DNA from: Bacteroidales bacterium
GTDB taxonomy: Bacteria > Bacteroidota > Bacteroidia > Bacteroidales > UBA932
Reading direction: 5' to 3'
NCBI GenBank assembly: GCA_017469845.1
Contig: JAFUFP010000049.1
Span: forward strand, 62,001-126,000
Length of the DNA stretch: 64,000 nucleotides
The notes beneath the pieces are model-generated. The model saw nothing but the letters and a program-made list of their open reading frames with translations. It ran no database searches and was not told where the DNA came from. The position numbers were made by a program, and so were the translations under genes. Positions 34,694-44,352 of this stretch are shown piece by piece (within the stretch, counting starts at the first letter, position 1; every line of letters begins with the position of its first letter).

Positions 34694-35383
34694 TCAGGAT
34701 TTGTTTCCTTTCTGCAAAAGGTTGGGCCTTAACTGTTTAGTCCTTTCGAGAGCCTGTTCGTCCTGCCATGCCTGGATAAGGCGGGGATTGCCGCTAAGTA
34801 GAACGTCGGGAACTTTCCATCCGTTGAATTCCGCGGGTCTTGTATATACGGGAGGGGAGAGAAGATCGTCCTGGAAACAGTCCGAAAGGGCGGAAGTCTC
34901 GTCGGAGATGGCTCCGGGGATAAGGCGGATGATTGAGTCCGCGAGAAGGGCGGCGGGGATTTCACCGCCGCTGACGACATAGTCCCCGACGGAAATCTCC
35001 CTTGTTATGAGGTGCTCCCTTATCCTGTGGTCGATTCCCTTGTAATGGCCGCATAGGATGATGATGTTTTCCTTAAGGGAGAGTTCGTTCGAGATTCCCT
35101 GGTCGAGGAGTTCCCCGTCCGGAGACATGTAGATGATTTCATCATAGTCCCGCTCGGCCTTGAGTTCCTCTATCATCCTGAAAACCGGCTCCACCATCAT
35201 GACCATTCCGGCGTCTCCGCCGTAGCAGTAGTCGTCCACGGTCTTTCTGGGGCCGAGACCGTATTTGCGCAGGTTGTGCACATGGATTTCAACAATGCCC
35301 TTGGCTTTCGCCCTTCCGACGATGGAATGGTTCAGTGGACTTTCAAGAAGTTCCGGGACTACGGTGAGTATGTCTATTCTCAT
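34694..35383 (-). CDS. trmD: tRNA (guanine-N1)-methyltransferase TrmD
   Basis: This 229-residue SPOUT-class enzyme makes m1G37 in tRNAs reading CNN codons, preventing frameshifts. The start [29 protein letters not shown] and the trefoil-knot stretches [28 protein letters not shown] and [16 protein letters not shown] are diagnostic. The C-terminal [22 protein letters not shown] binds tRNA. The start at 35381-35383 fits a promoter TTTG-N20-TAATTTTG at 35425-35456. It is not in the rpsP-rimM-trmD-rplS operon common in other phyla. Confidence 0.96.
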   Translation of the reverse strand: MRIDILTVVPELLESPLNHSIVGRAKAKGIVEIHVHNLRKYGLGPRKTVDDYCYGGDAGMVMMVEPVFRMIEELKAERDYDEIIYMSPDGELLDQGISNELSLKENIIILCGHYKGIDHRIREHLITREISVGDYVVSGGEIPAALLADSIIRLIPGAISDETSALSDCFQDDLLSPPVYTRPAEFNGWKVPDVLLSGNPRLIQAWQDEQALERTKQLRPNLLQKGNKS

Positions 35384-35424
35384 TGCTTGAACTGTTGTGG
35401 CCCTCCGTAAGGGAGCGGGCGCTG

Positions 35425-35456
35425 CAAAATTACTCAATCTTCGGCAATGGAACAAA
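35425..35456 (-). promoter_or_regulatory. Promoter of trmD
   Basis: On the minus strand TTTG (35453-35456), 20 nt, TAATTTTG (35425-35432). The leader is about 35 nt. Confidence 0.75.
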
Positions 35457-35472
35457 CGGGCGTTTCCTCTCC

Positions 35473-36096
35473 CTAGAAACGGAAGCCCACATTCACGATG
35501 AAGGTCTGCATCCTGATGGAGCCGGTGCGCCCGTATTCCGGATACTGGATCATCATGTTGCGGAGGCCTATGCATCCCTCGATGCCGACTTCCCAGTGCT
35601 TCCCGAATTCGAGATATGCGCTCGGTTGTATGCCGATGTCGGCCTTTCTGAATTTGGTCTTTCCGGCGACAGGGTCATTCGGGTCGGCGTCTATGTAGTA
35701 GGTGTCGTTGGACGTTACGAAGGAAACCTGGGGACCCAGGCCGAAAACGGCGGTGGACCTTCCTGCGGGGAGGGAGTACCTTCCTATGAAGTAGACGTCC
35801 GCGAGCGATAGACCGTCAGGGTCGCCTCCTGTCCATCCGAAGTGTGCGATGTCGGCCAACTGTGAACGTATTCCTCCTCCGATCATCGCCGACCATCCGG
35901 AACCGAGAGTCCTTTCAACTCCGGCGGAAAGGCGGCTGGCCATTCCGGGATCATACGGGGACATTGAGCCTGTTTCGGTGAAAAGGCCTGTTCCAACCCT
36001 TATGTGGGCCGAGTATTTCTTTTCCTGTGCAGAAGACGCTCCTGCGAGAGTGAGGGCCAATGCGGCCGAAAAAAGAATCTTTCCGAGAGTGTTCAT
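35473..36096 (-). CDS. Small outer-membrane beta-barrel protein
   Basis: This 207-residue protein has a signal peptide ([19 protein letters not shown]) and alternating polar/hydrophobic strands such as [40 protein letters not shown] and [16 protein letters not shown]. It ends FIVNVGFRF; the final Phe is the usual barrel-assembly signal. It looks like an 8- to 10-stranded barrel of the generic outer-membrane type. No specific function can be given. It overlaps no other gene and lies 89 nt upstream of trmD on the same strand. Confidence 0.75.
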   Translation of the reverse strand: MNTLGKILFSAALALTLAGASSAQEKKYSAHIRVGTGLFTETGSMSPYDPGMASRLSAGVERTLGSGWSAMIGGGIRSQLADIAHFGWTGGDPDGLSLADVYFIGRYSLPAGRSTAVFGLGPQVSFVTSNDTYYIDADPNDPVAGKTKFRKADIGIQPSAYLEFGKHWEVGIEGCIGLRNMMIQYPEYGRTGSIRMQTFIVNVGFRF

Positions 36097-36178
36097 CAGA
36101 GTGTGCTTTTTTGTGTGGGAGGGGCGTTCCGTTTTTGGATGCGTCAGACCTTTTCCGGGAAATAAACCCGATTCGGAT

Positions 36179-36919
36179 TTATCCTTGCGTCATTTTTCCG
36201 CATTCGGAAACGAACCTTGCGAAAATCTTCCGGCTGTCTTCATCCCCCGGGATCATGAACTCCGGATGCCACTGGACCGCCCAGACGAACCTTTTGCCCT
36301 CCATTAGAGCGGCTTCGACGATTCCGTCGGGGGATATTGCCATGGGAACGAGCTTTTCGGAAAGGTCCTTTATCCCCTGGTGGTGAAGGCTGTTCACCAT
36401 GATCTCCTCTTTCTCGAGAAGATCCTTCAGGCCCCCTTCGCCGCAAAGGGATACCCTGTGGGACGGGGCGTCGTAGGGCTTACCCTGGTTGTGGATTACT
36501 CTTGAAGGGTGTTGGGACGGGATGTCCTGATACAGGGTTCCGCCCAGATATGCGTTCAGAAACTGTATCCCGCGGCAAATTCCCAGAACGGGGATGTCCC
36601 TTTGCAGGGCTTCCTCAAGAAGAAGGGTTTCACCCTTGTCCCTTTCCTCGCTGATTTCGACATTTGGAAAGAGAATCTGTTCTCCGTACAGGGAAGGGGA
36701 GACGTCCTGTCCTCCCGTAAGGAGTATTCCGTCACACAGTTCCACCGCTTTGCGGGCTTCTTCCCGGGAGGTTATAAGCGGAAGCATTACGGGGAATCCT
36801 CCCTCCTGCCTTATCCCTTCCATATACCCAGGGAGCATCCAGAGGCTCTCCCTCTCGGGGTCAGTAAGGGGCAGGATGACGACTGTCGGACGGTTCATGG
36901 TGGTGTCTATCATGTCCAT
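36179..36919 (-). CDS. Gamma-glutamyl-gamma-aminobutyrate hydrolase-like class I glutamine amidotransferase
   Basis: This 246-residue cytosolic hydrolase is of the peptidase C26/PuuD type, which cleaves gamma-glutamyl bonds. The nucleophile is Cys115 in VLGICRGIQFLNAYLGGTLYQDI, and the His-Glu pair is in WAVQWHPEF. ILLTGGQDVSPSLYGE is the family oxyanion loop. The ATG at 36917-36919 is preferred because a TATTTTTG -7 element (36935-36942, minus) overlaps the upstream in-frame ATG. No polyamine genes are nearby, so the substrate is open. Confidence 0.85.
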   Translation of the reverse strand: MDMIDTTMNRPTVVILPLTDPERESLWMLPGYMEGIRQEGGFPVMLPLITSREEARKAVELCDGILLTGGQDVSPSLYGEQILFPNVEISEERDKGETLLLEEALQRDIPVLGICRGIQFLNAYLGGTLYQDIPSQHPSRVIHNQGKPYDAPSHRVSLCGEGGLKDLLEKEEIMVNSLHHQGIKDLSEKLVPMAISPDGIVEAALMEGKRFVWAVQWHPEFMIPGDEDSRKIFARFVSECGKMTQG

Positions 36920-37075
36920 AGAGATTTTCTCTGACAAAAATAAACAATCTTGATCAATTATCCTTCCTACGTCGAAAATGCCCGTCAGAGCCCCTTAAAC
37001 CCGACTTTTGACTTTGCCGAACAAATTGACCGTCAAATTGCTTTATCGAGAGGAAGAATTTTCGGGGAAATTATA

Positions 37076-37083
37076 TATATTTG
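37076..37083 (+). promoter_or_regulatory. -7 element of the DUF349-yidC-yggS run
   Basis: TATATTTG lies about 51 nt before the DUF349 gene start. Confidence 0.5.
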
Positions 37084-37134
37084 CAACTTGTATGCACGTG
37101 GGCATACTATTCCTACTAACAAACAACGAACAAA

Positions 37135-39204
37135 ATGAGTGAAGAAATCAATCCTGGAGCCAATACTCCAGATGTAGTCGAAAACGTGGAGTCAAAAGCT
37201 CCCGTAGGGAATGAGGAAATCAAGATATCGGACAAAGTGGCTGAAGTCGCTTCTTTGCTGGTTGACAGGGTCAAGGATAAGGTCGGTGACGTCATCGATT
37301 CCGTTGCGGATTTCGCGGAGGACGCGAAGGACGCCATTGCGGACAAGGTCGACGACATCAAGGACGCCATCGCTGACAAGGTCGATGACATCAAAGAGGA
37401 AATAGCCGATATCAAGGAAGACGTCAAGGAAGAAATCGATGACATCAAGGAAGACATCGCCGAGAAAAAGGACGAGCCTTCTGAGATGAACTTCGCCGAG
37501 AAGAGCCTTGAGGAACTCAAATCCCTGTTCGAAGGCCTTTTGGCCGAGGTTGACAGAATGAAGAGAAGCAAAGAAGCCGAGGCCATAAAGTCCGCCTTCT
37601 ACCGCCGTCTCTCCATTGACAAGGCCGAAGCCGGCATCGAGCCCAAGGCTGAAAACGCCGAAGGAGCCGAAGAAGACGGCAAGGACGAGTCAGTCAACCC
37701 GTTTGCGGCTATAGAGAACGGTTTCAAGTCACTCTACAATACCTTCAAGAAGGAGAAGGCTGAGTTCAACCGCAAGATCGACGCCGAAAGGGCGGAGAAC
37801 CTCGCCAAGAAGGAAGCCATCATCGAAGAGCTGAAGGCCCTTTCCGAAAAGCAGGACGACGTCAGCGCTTCGTTCCCCGAGTTCCGTGCCCTCCAGGCCA
37901 AATGGAAGGAGGTCGGTCCCGTTCCCATCGCGAATTTCCGCAACATCAACGACACCTATCAGCTCTACGTCGAGCGTTTCTATGACAGGGTCCAGATGAA
38001 CCGTGAGATGAGGGATCTCGATTTCAAGAAGAACCTCGAGGCCAAGGAGAAACTCTGTGAGCAGGCTGAAGAGCTCGCACAGAGCGAGGATGCGGTACAC
38101 TCTTTCAGGGATCTGCAGAAACTCCACGAGCAGTGGAAGGAACTCGGCCCCGTGGCCAGGGAGTTCCGCAACTCCATCTGGGACCGTTTCAAAGCGGCCA
38201 CAGCTGTAGTGAACCGCAAGTATCAGGCCTTCTACGAGGGACTCAAGGGCAAACAGGCCGAGGCTCTCGCCAAGAAGACCACCCTTTGCGAGGAGGTCGA
38301 GGAGATCGCCGCCAAGGAGAACATCAAGGCCACTTCAGAGTGGAACCGCCTTTCCACCCGTATCGAGGAAATCCAGAAGGAATGGAAGGAAGCCGGAGTC
38401 GCTTCAAGGAAGGACAACCAGAAGATCTACGACCGCTTCCGTGCCGCTTGTGACAAATTCTTCGAGCGCAAGAGGGTCTTCTATTCCGAGGTCAAGGAGA
38501 ACATGTCCGCCAACCTCGCCAAGAAGGAGGCCATCATCGCCGAGGCTGAGGCCCTGAAGACCAGCACCGAATGGAAGGCTACCACCGAGAAGATCATCGC
38601 CCTCCAGAAGCAGTGGAAGGAGATAGGCCCCGTTCCCCGCAAGAAGAGCGACGTCCTTTGGAAGAAGTTCCGTGCCGCTTGTGACGAATTCTTCGCCGCA
38701 AGGGACAAGAACGGAAAGCCCGAGAACGACTATTACGGAAACCTCAAGGCCAAACGCGCTCTCATCGAGGAAATCAAGGCTTTCAACAGCGAGGATCCCG
38801 AACTCATCGCTGATGCCGCCGAGACCTTCAACGAGAGGTGGAACGCCATCGGATACGTGCCCTTCAAGGAGAAGGAGAACATCACCAAGGCCTTCAAGGA
38901 GGCAATGCACGAGAAGTTCCCTTCATTCTCCGGCCGCAGGAATGACCGCCGTGGCGGCGGACAGAGACCTCGCCAGCAGAAGGCTCCGCTCACCGAGAAG
39001 GAGCGTCTCGTCCAGAAGTATACCGCTCTCCAGCAGGACATCGACACCTATGAGAACAACATCGGCTTCTTCGCGGCTTCGAAGAACGCTTCAGCTCTCA
39101 TAGCGCAGATGCAGGAGAAGATCGACCAGTCCAAGGCTGAGCTCAAGGCTCTCGAGGACCAGATCCGCAAGATCGAGGATGAGCAGGAGGCAGAGGAGCA
39201 GTAG
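37135..39204 (+). CDS. DUF349 repeat protein with heptad-rich N-terminus
   Basis: This 689-residue charged protein has an N-terminal segment (about 25-115) of short near-repeats (ADKVDDIKDAIADKVDDIKEEI and so on), a long amphipathic helix or coiled coil. It is followed by about six DUF349 units, each about 75 residues with a core like LQAKWKEVGPVP, LHEQWKELGPVA, IQKEWKEAGVAS, LQKQWKEIGPVP and FNERWNAIGYVP. A basic low-complexity patch (GRRNDRRGGGQRPRQQK) precedes a C-terminal coiled coil. There is no signal peptide. The family is common in Bacteroidota and of unknown role; the basic repeats could bind nucleic acid. Confidence 0.85.
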   Translation: MSEEINPGANTPDVVENVESKAPVGNEEIKISDKVAEVASLLVDRVKDKVGDVIDSVADFAEDAKDAIADKVDDIKDAIADKVDDIKEEIADIKEDVKEEIDDIKEDIAEKKDEPSEMNFAEKSLEELKSLFEGLLAEVDRMKRSKEAEAIKSAFYRRLSIDKAEAGIEPKAENAEGAEEDGKDESVNPFAAIENGFKSLYNTFKKEKAEFNRKIDAERAENLAKKEAIIEELKALSEKQDDVSASFPEFRALQAKWKEVGPVPIANFRNINDTYQLYVERFYDRVQMNREMRDLDFKKNLEAKEKLCEQAEELAQSEDAVHSFRDLQKLHEQWKELGPVAREFRNSIWDRFKAATAVVNRKYQAFYEGLKGKQAEALAKKTTLCEEVEEIAAKENIKATSEWNRLSTRIEEIQKEWKEAGVASRKDNQKIYDRFRAACDKFFERKRVFYSEVKENMSANLAKKEAIIAEAEALKTSTEWKATTEKIIALQKQWKEIGPVPRKKSDVLWKKFRAACDEFFAARDKNGKPENDYYGNLKAKRALIEEIKAFNSEDPELIADAAETFNERWNAIGYVPFKEKENITKAFKEAMHEKFPSFSGRRNDRRGGGQRPRQQKAPLTEKERLVQKYTALQQDIDTYENNIGFFAASKNASALIAQMQEKIDQSKAELKALEDQIRKIEDEQEAEEQ

Positions 39205-39261
39205 GAATAGTATGACATCGATTCACAGTAGGAAAGTGAAGGAATGATTTTTCACCATGGT

Positions 39262-39292
39262 GGCCGGTTCTCCAAAGAGGGGACCGGCTCCG
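39262..39292 (+). terminator. Hairpin between DUF349 and yidC genes
   Basis: GGCCGGTTC... pairs with ...GGACCGGC around a short loop. No T-run follows, so it may be an attenuator or RNA-stability element rather than a full terminator. Confidence 0.4.
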
Positions 39293-39314
39293 TGATTATT
39301 TGACAGACAGAAAA

Positions 39315-41198
39315 GTGAACAAGAACAGCGTAATAGGATGGATACTCATAGCCCTGATTTTCATAGGGTTCATGTTTTACCAGTCCAAACAGATCGAGAA
39401 GCAGCAGGCATATCAGCAACAACTTGATTCAATAGCGGCGGTGGAGCAGCTCGCCCAGTGGAGGGCGGATTCTGCGGCTGCGGCGGCAAGGGCGCTTACC
39501 GACACCCTCGGTGCGGAAGTCCTCAATCCCGAGGCCGCTTCGGCTATATACACCGACTCTCTCCTTGAGAGCGCTTCCAAGGGTGAAGGAAAGCTCGTCA
39601 CCCTTTCCAACAGCAAGCTCGAACTCGTCATAAACACCAAGGGTGCCCAGCCCCATTCAGCGAAGGTTAAGGATTTCAGGAACTACGATTCCACTGACCT
39701 GTACATCTTCAGGGGCGGAGACAGCCGCATGGGCCTTTCCGTATACACGGGCCAGAACATCAATACGGCCGACTTCGTTTTCGACGTGGTCTCTTCGAAT
39801 GACTCTTCAGTAGTCATGCGTCTTCCTTTCGGCGGAGGCGGTTACATCGAGCAGTCATACACTCTTAAGAACGACTCCTACCTCGTCGAGAATTCACTCG
39901 GATTCATCGGCATGGAGAACGTCATCCCGAGGAACGTTTCCGTGATGGACCTCGACTGGCAGGTGACTATCCCCAGGATGGAGAAGGGTTACCGCAACGA
40001 GAGCCAGTACTCGAAGATCGATTACTACTTCTCCGGTGAGAAGAAGGTCGCCGAACTCGGTAGGGGAAGGAACGGATCGAAGAGGATCGAGAACCGTCTT
40101 GACTGGATCGACTTCCAGCAGCAGTTCTTCTCGGCCCTCATGGACCCCAAGGAAGATTTCTCTTCGGGAAGTCTCGAGATAAACTTCGTCCCCGAAAACG
40201 ACGAAAGCCACAACCTCATGACCTGTACGGCTTCAATGAGGTATGACTTCAAGCATTCCGAGGCCGTCAGGTACAATACCGATTTCTACTTCGGACCCAA
40301 CGACTTCCGTATCCTCAAGTCATATGACAGGGGTTACGAGAAGGTCATCCCTCTGGGAGGTTGGCTCGTCGGATGGTTCACAAGGTATGTCATCATACCG
40401 CTCTTCGATTTCCTGCACAGGGGAATATCGAACTTCGGTATCATCATCCTCATCATGACCATCATCATCAAGCTGATCGTTTCGCCCTTCACCTTCAAGT
40501 CCTATTCTTCGACAGCCAAGATGCAGGCCATCAAGCCCGAAATCGACAAGCTGAACAAGAAATTCCCCAAACCGGAGGACGCGATGAAGAAGCAGCAGGC
40601 CACGATGGATCTCTACCGCAAGGCCGGAATCAATCCCGCCGGCGGATGTCTCCCGATGCTCCTCCAGTTCCCGATCCTGTGGGCGATGTTCCGCTTCTTC
40701 CCGGCTTCGATCGAACTGCGTCAGCAGCATTTCCTGTGGGCTGAAGACCTCAGCGCATACGATTCCATAGTGAATTTCGGAACGAGGATTCCTCTCCTCG
40801 GAGACCACATCTCCCTATTCGCCCTCCTTATGGCCCTTTCCATGTTCTTCTATTCGAAGATCACGATGCAGGGTCAGACCACCGGAGACGATCCCAATGC
40901 TGTTTCCATGAGGTTCATGAGCCTCTATATGATGCCTGTCATGATGTTCTTCATCTGTAACAGCCTCTCTTCAGGACTCAGCTACTACTACCTCCTTTCC
41001 AACCTCTTCACGATGCTTATAAGCTGGATCATCAAGAAGTTCTTCGTCAAGCCCGAGGACATCCAGAAGAAACTCAAGGAGGCTGAGAACAAACCCGTCC
41101 AGAAGAGCAAGTGGCAGCTCAGGCTGGAGGAAGCCCAGAAGATGCAGCAGCAACAGCTCGAGCAGCAGAGGAAAGCCCGCAACCAGGCCAGACGCTGA
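39315..41198 (+). CDS. yidC: Membrane protein insertase YidC
   Basis: This 627-residue inner-membrane insertase places proteins into the membrane with or without Sec. The N-terminal helix VIGWILIALIFIGFMFY is followed by a large periplasmic domain (to about 350). The conserved insertase core then starts IPLFDFLHRGISNFGIIILIMTIIIKLIVSPFTFKSY, then CLPMLLQFPILWAMF and FICNSLSSGLSYYYLLSNLFTM. The C-terminus is a Gln/Lys/Arg-rich tail for the ribosome. The GTG at 39315 (NKNSVIGW) matches the family start (usually M-D-K-N); a TTG at 39300 is the alternative. Confidence 0.96.
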   Translation: MNKNSVIGWILIALIFIGFMFYQSKQIEKQQAYQQQLDSIAAVEQLAQWRADSAAAAARALTDTLGAEVLNPEAASAIYTDSLLESASKGEGKLVTLSNSKLELVINTKGAQPHSAKVKDFRNYDSTDLYIFRGGDSRMGLSVYTGQNINTADFVFDVVSSNDSSVVMRLPFGGGGYIEQSYTLKNDSYLVENSLGFIGMENVIPRNVSVMDLDWQVTIPRMEKGYRNESQYSKIDYYFSGEKKVAELGRGRNGSKRIENRLDWIDFQQQFFSALMDPKEDFSSGSLEINFVPENDESHNLMTCTASMRYDFKHSEAVRYNTDFYFGPNDFRILKSYDRGYEKVIPLGGWLVGWFTRYVIIPLFDFLHRGISNFGIIILIMTIIIKLIVSPFTFKSYSSTAKMQAIKPEIDKLNKKFPKPEDAMKKQQATMDLYRKAGINPAGGCLPMLLQFPILWAMFRFFPASIELRQQHFLWAEDLSAYDSIVNFGTRIPLLGDHISLFALLMALSMFFYSKITMQGQTTGDDPNAVSMRFMSLYMMPVMMFFICNSLSSGLSYYYLLSNLFTMLISWIIKKFFVKPEDIQKKLKEAENKPVQKSKWQLRLEEAQKMQQQQLEQQRKARNQARR

Positions 41199-41208
41199 CA
41201 TATATAAT

Positions 41209-41865
41209 ATGATAAAGGAAAACATTCTCAAGATAAAGGAAGGACTGCCATCAGGGACACAACTGGTGGCAGTCTCCAAATTCCACGGGGTGGAAGCCAT
41301 CATGGAGGCTTACGGGGCCGGCCAGAGGCTTTTCGGGGAGAACCGTCCCCAGGAACTCGCGGAGAAGGTCCCTCAGCTCCCTTCCGACATAAAGTGGCAT
41401 TTCATAGGACATCTGCAGACCAACAAACTGAAGATGGTCCTTCCATATGCCGATATGGTCCAGTCGATAGATTCGGTGCATCTTCTGGATGCTGTCAACG
41501 CATGGTGCGTCCGCGAAGGCAAGGTTCAGGAAATCCTTCTTGAACTTCATCTCGGAGCGGAACTGACCAAGCACGGCCTTACAGAGGAAGAGATCATATC
41601 TATAGTAGAGACTACGGACAAGTATCCCGGTGTCAGGATCTGCGGCCTCATGGGAATGGCTACCAACACCGAAGACGAAGCCGTCATCCGGAACGATTTC
41701 TCCAGGATCGCGTCCCTTTTCGACAGGATAAGGAAAACCTACCCCTGGCTAGCTTCCTTCAAGGAACTCTCCATCGGAATGTCGGAGGACTACCAGATAG
41801 CCCTGCAGTACGGCGCCACCTTCGTGCGCATCGGGACCTCGATTTTCGGTCCGCGGGAATATTGA
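41209..41865 (+). CDS. YggS/PLPBP-family pyridoxal phosphate homeostasis protein
   Basis: This 218-residue single-domain PLP protein has the alanine-racemase-like barrel fold. The cofactor Lys24 is in LVAVSKFHGVEAI. FGENRPQELAEKV, WHFIGHLQTNKLK, SIDSVHLLDAVN, CGLMGMATNTEDE and LSIGMSEDYQIALQYGATFVRIGTSIFG are all near-invariant. It keeps PLP and amino-acid pools in balance and has no known catalysis. It is 10 nt after yidC and ends in a strong terminator. Confidence 0.95.
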   Translation: MIKENILKIKEGLPSGTQLVAVSKFHGVEAIMEAYGAGQRLFGENRPQELAEKVPQLPSDIKWHFIGHLQTNKLKMVLPYADMVQSIDSVHLLDAVNAWCVREGKVQEILLELHLGAELTKHGLTEEEIISIVETTDKYPGVRICGLMGMATNTEDEAVIRNDFSRIASLFDRIRKTYPWLASFKELSIGMSEDYQIALQYGATFVRIGTSIFGPREY

Positions 41866-41873
41866 CAGATGCA

Positions 41874-41897
41874 GCCGGCCTTCGGGTCGGCTTTTTT
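41874..41897 (+). terminator. Rho-independent terminator after the YggS-like gene
   Basis: The stem GCCGGCC-TTC-GGGTCGGC is followed by six T. Confidence 0.9.
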
Positions 41898-41962
41898 ATG
41901 CTCCCGTTACAGAAACGAAAGCCGATGGTCGGATTTTTATATTTATTTTTCCGGAAAATTGA

Positions 41963-41970
41963 TATATTTG
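41963..41970 (+). promoter_or_regulatory. -7 element of the lemA operon
   Basis: TATATTTG, 56 nt before the lemA ATG; the upstream element is not clear. Confidence 0.55.
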
Positions 41971-42026
41971 GGCTGTGTTCGGTGAACACGAAATGAAGAA
42001 GTTCAACCATTTAAACATCGCAAACA

Positions 42027-42572
42027 ATGGTAATCGCAATCATTGCAGTCATTGCACTCCTCGTCATCTGGGGAATATCCGTGCAGAACTCTCTCGTCAA
42101 GGCCGATGAGACTTGCAACAATGCCCTCAAGCAGATCAATGTCCAGCAGGTGAGCCGTTTCGACGCCATCCAGGCTCTCGTCAAACTCACCCGTGAATAT
42201 GCCCAATACGAAAGCGAGACTCTCCAGAAGGTCATCGAGGCCAGGGGAGGCATCATCTCCAAACCCAACCCTTCGGTAGGGGACATCGCCCACAACGAGT
42301 CAATCCTCACTGAACTTTCCTCCAAGCTCATCGCCGTAGCCGAGAGGTATCCCGACCTCAAGGCCAATGAGCAGTACTCCAAGACCATGGACCAGATCAC
42401 CAGGTACGAAGAGAACGTGAGACTCGCGAGGATGACCTTCAACGACACTGTCACCAGGTACAACAACCAGGTACGTATGTTCCCCGGAAGCATCGTCGCG
42501 AATCTTCTCGGTTTCGCGAAGAAGGAATATCTTGCCGAGGATACCACGAAGACCGAATATCCGGCCATATGA
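42027..42572 (+). CDS. LemA family protein
   Basis: This 181-residue protein has one N-terminal transmembrane helix (about 2-17) and a long alpha-helical body. The signature WGISVQNSLVKADETCNNALKQINVQQVSRFDAIQALV is typical, as are LTELSSKLIAVAERYPDLKANEQY and the C-terminal VTRYNNQVRMFPGSIVANLLGF. LemA proteins sit in the membrane with the helices outside or in the periplasm. The stop overlaps the next start (ATGA), so it is coupled with the DUF2207 gene, its usual partner. Confidence 0.93.
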   Translation: MVIAIIAVIALLVIWGISVQNSLVKADETCNNALKQINVQQVSRFDAIQALVKLTREYAQYESETLQKVIEARGGIISKPNPSVGDIAHNESILTELSSKLIAVAERYPDLKANEQYSKTMDQITRYEENVRLARMTFNDTVTRYNNQVRMFPGSIVANLLGFAKKEYLAEDTTKTEYPAI

Positions 42573-44242
42573 TGAAATTCATGCGGACTGTGGCAACGCT
42601 GATCCTTTCAGTGTTGCCTTTCGCTGTTGCCGCGGCGCAGGAAATCCGTGACCTGGATATAACGGCCGTCCTTTCGGAAGACGGGTCGGCCCGGATCACC
42701 CAGGTCTGGGACGTCACCGTCGTCGAGGGTACCGAATGGTACATTCCCATAGGGAATCTCGGGAAGATGACAGTTTCCGATCTCACGGTGAGCGAGAACG
42801 GACAGAGGTTCATCTCCGAAGGAACTTCGTGGGATGTTCATCGTACCATCGATGAAAAGAGGGGACGCTGCGGCATAGTCCCGACGAAGGACGGTGTCGA
42901 GATCTGCTGGGGACAAGGAAGCCTCGGACCCCATGTGTGGACCGCTTCCTTCACTGTCACCGGATTGGTCCAGAAACTCAACGACGCCGACGCCTTCAAC
43001 TTCATGTTCGTGAACCCCGGGTTGGCGGCTCCGCCCAAGCATGCCAAAGTCACTATCGTGAACAATACCGGCAGCGAGAAGTGGACCTCCGACAACACCA
43101 AGGTGTGGGGATTCGGGACACTCGGTGAAATCAATGTCGTCGACGGCAGCGTCGTCATGGAAACCGAAGGCCCCATGGGCTCGGGTGAATCCATGATAGC
43201 GATGGTGCGTTTCGACAGCGGCATGTTCTCCCCGACGTTGTCGAGGGACATGGATTTCGAGACGATGAAATCTACCGCGATGGAAGGAAGCCAGTACGAG
43301 GATGACAAGGGAGAATGGATCCTCTTCCTTTTCGCGCTTCTTTTCTTCATCATTCCCATTGGAGCCCTCGTTTACGTCCTCATCGCTTCCGTTCTCGGAT
43401 ACAAGTACAGGAAGAGCCTTTTCGGAACTTCCAAGATAAAGGGATGGTTCAGGGAAGCACCTCTTGATGACAACCTTCCCGCTTCATACTACATCCTTTC
43501 CAAGGCGGGACGTTTCGGTACTTCGGATTATTCCAAGAACCTCATCGGGGCGTATTTCCTCAAGTGGCTCCTTGAAGGAAGGGTCAGGGCGCAGGCGGAG
43601 GGAAAGAACGGCAAGAGGGTGAACCTCGTTTTCACGGATTCCGTGGCTGACATTCCGGAAGATTCAGCTGAAAGGACCCTCTACGACATGGCCCTTGATG
43701 CTGCGGGCGAAAACCGTATCCTCGAGACCGACGAGTTCCAGAAATGGTCCACCAAGTACGCCCAGAGAGTGATGAACTTCCCCAAGAAGGTACTTGCTGA
43801 AGGAAAATCTTTCCTCAAGCGGAAGAATTTTCTCAAAACCGACACTGCGGCAACACCCGAAGGAATGGCGGACCTTGTCCATGTGGTCGAGTTCAAGAAC
43901 TTCCTGAACGACTACACCCTCATTCCCGAGAGGTCCTCTTCGGAAGTGGGTCTGTGGAAGAGCTACCTCATCTACGGACAGATCTTCGGAATCGCTTCCA
44001 AGGTGGCCGAGGAGTTCAAGAAACTCTATCCCGCCGAGTTCGCGACGGTCGAACAGACGATCGGTGCTCCGCTCAGCCGCAACATCATAGTCCTGGATTC
44101 ACTCTCCAGGAATTCCTACACAGGTGCCGTGAACAGGGTCGCTGGCTACAAGGCCGGAAGTTTCAAGGGCGGAGGTGGCCACATCTCCTTCGGAGGCGGA
44201 GGAGGATTCTCCGGCGGAGGCTTCGGAGGAGGAAGCAGATAG
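42569..44242 (+). CDS. DUF2207 (YPO-type) membrane protein, LemA partner
   Basis: This 557-residue protein has a signal peptide (TLILSVLPFAVAAAQ) and a DUF2207 beta-rich extracytoplasmic domain: DLDITAVLSEDGSARITQVWDV, TEWYIPIGNLGKMTVSDLTV. A transmembrane helix follows (about 252-276). The cytoplasmic part is winged-helix-like, with YYILSKAGRFGTSDYSKNLIGAYFLKWLLEGRV. The protein ends in a Gly-rich tail (GGGGHISFGGGGGFSGGG). LemA-DUF2207 pairs recur in many phyla, function unknown. Confidence 0.9.
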   Translation: MMKFMRTVATLILSVLPFAVAAAQEIRDLDITAVLSEDGSARITQVWDVTVVEGTEWYIPIGNLGKMTVSDLTVSENGQRFISEGTSWDVHRTIDEKRGRCGIVPTKDGVEICWGQGSLGPHVWTASFTVTGLVQKLNDADAFNFMFVNPGLAAPPKHAKVTIVNNTGSEKWTSDNTKVWGFGTLGEINVVDGSVVMETEGPMGSGESMIAMVRFDSGMFSPTLSRDMDFETMKSTAMEGSQYEDDKGEWILFLFALLFFIIPIGALVYVLIASVLGYKYRKSLFGTSKIKGWFREAPLDDNLPASYYILSKAGRFGTSDYSKNLIGAYFLKWLLEGRVRAQAEGKNGKRVNLVFTDSVADIPEDSAERTLYDMALDAAGENRILETDEFQKWSTKYAQRVMNFPKKVLAEGKSFLKRKNFLKTDTAATPEGMADLVHVVEFKNFLNDYTLIPERSSSEVGLWKSYLIYGQIFGIASKVAEEFKKLYPAEFATVEQTIGAPLSRNIIVLDSLSRNSYTGAVNRVAGYKAGSFKGGGGHISFGGGGGFSGGGFGGGSR

Positions 44243-44273
44243 GCGCTTCCATCTTACCGGTTCTACCGTATTA

Positions 44274-44312
44274 CAAAGGATCCGTATCGGGTTTTCCGGT
44301 ACGGATCCTTTG
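44274..44312. terminator. Bidirectional terminator between DUF2207 and lpxB
   Basis: A 13-bp inverted repeat CAAAGGATCCGTA (44274-44286) pairs with TACGGATCCTTTG (44300-44312), with further pairing inside. It lies between convergent genes. Confidence 0.8.
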
Positions 44313-44352
44313 TGCGTATGGTATGGATATGTCTTTTTGCTGTCAGGTGGGG

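Noticed and set aside
36950..37138. 62-codon plus-strand frame upstream of the DUF349 gene
   Set aside because: It covers the -7 element of the next gene, has no family likeness, and looks like non-coding promoter region.
37135..37500. CRISPR-like direct repeats
   Set aside because: The repeats are in-frame codon-level repeats of a coding helix, without unique spacers.
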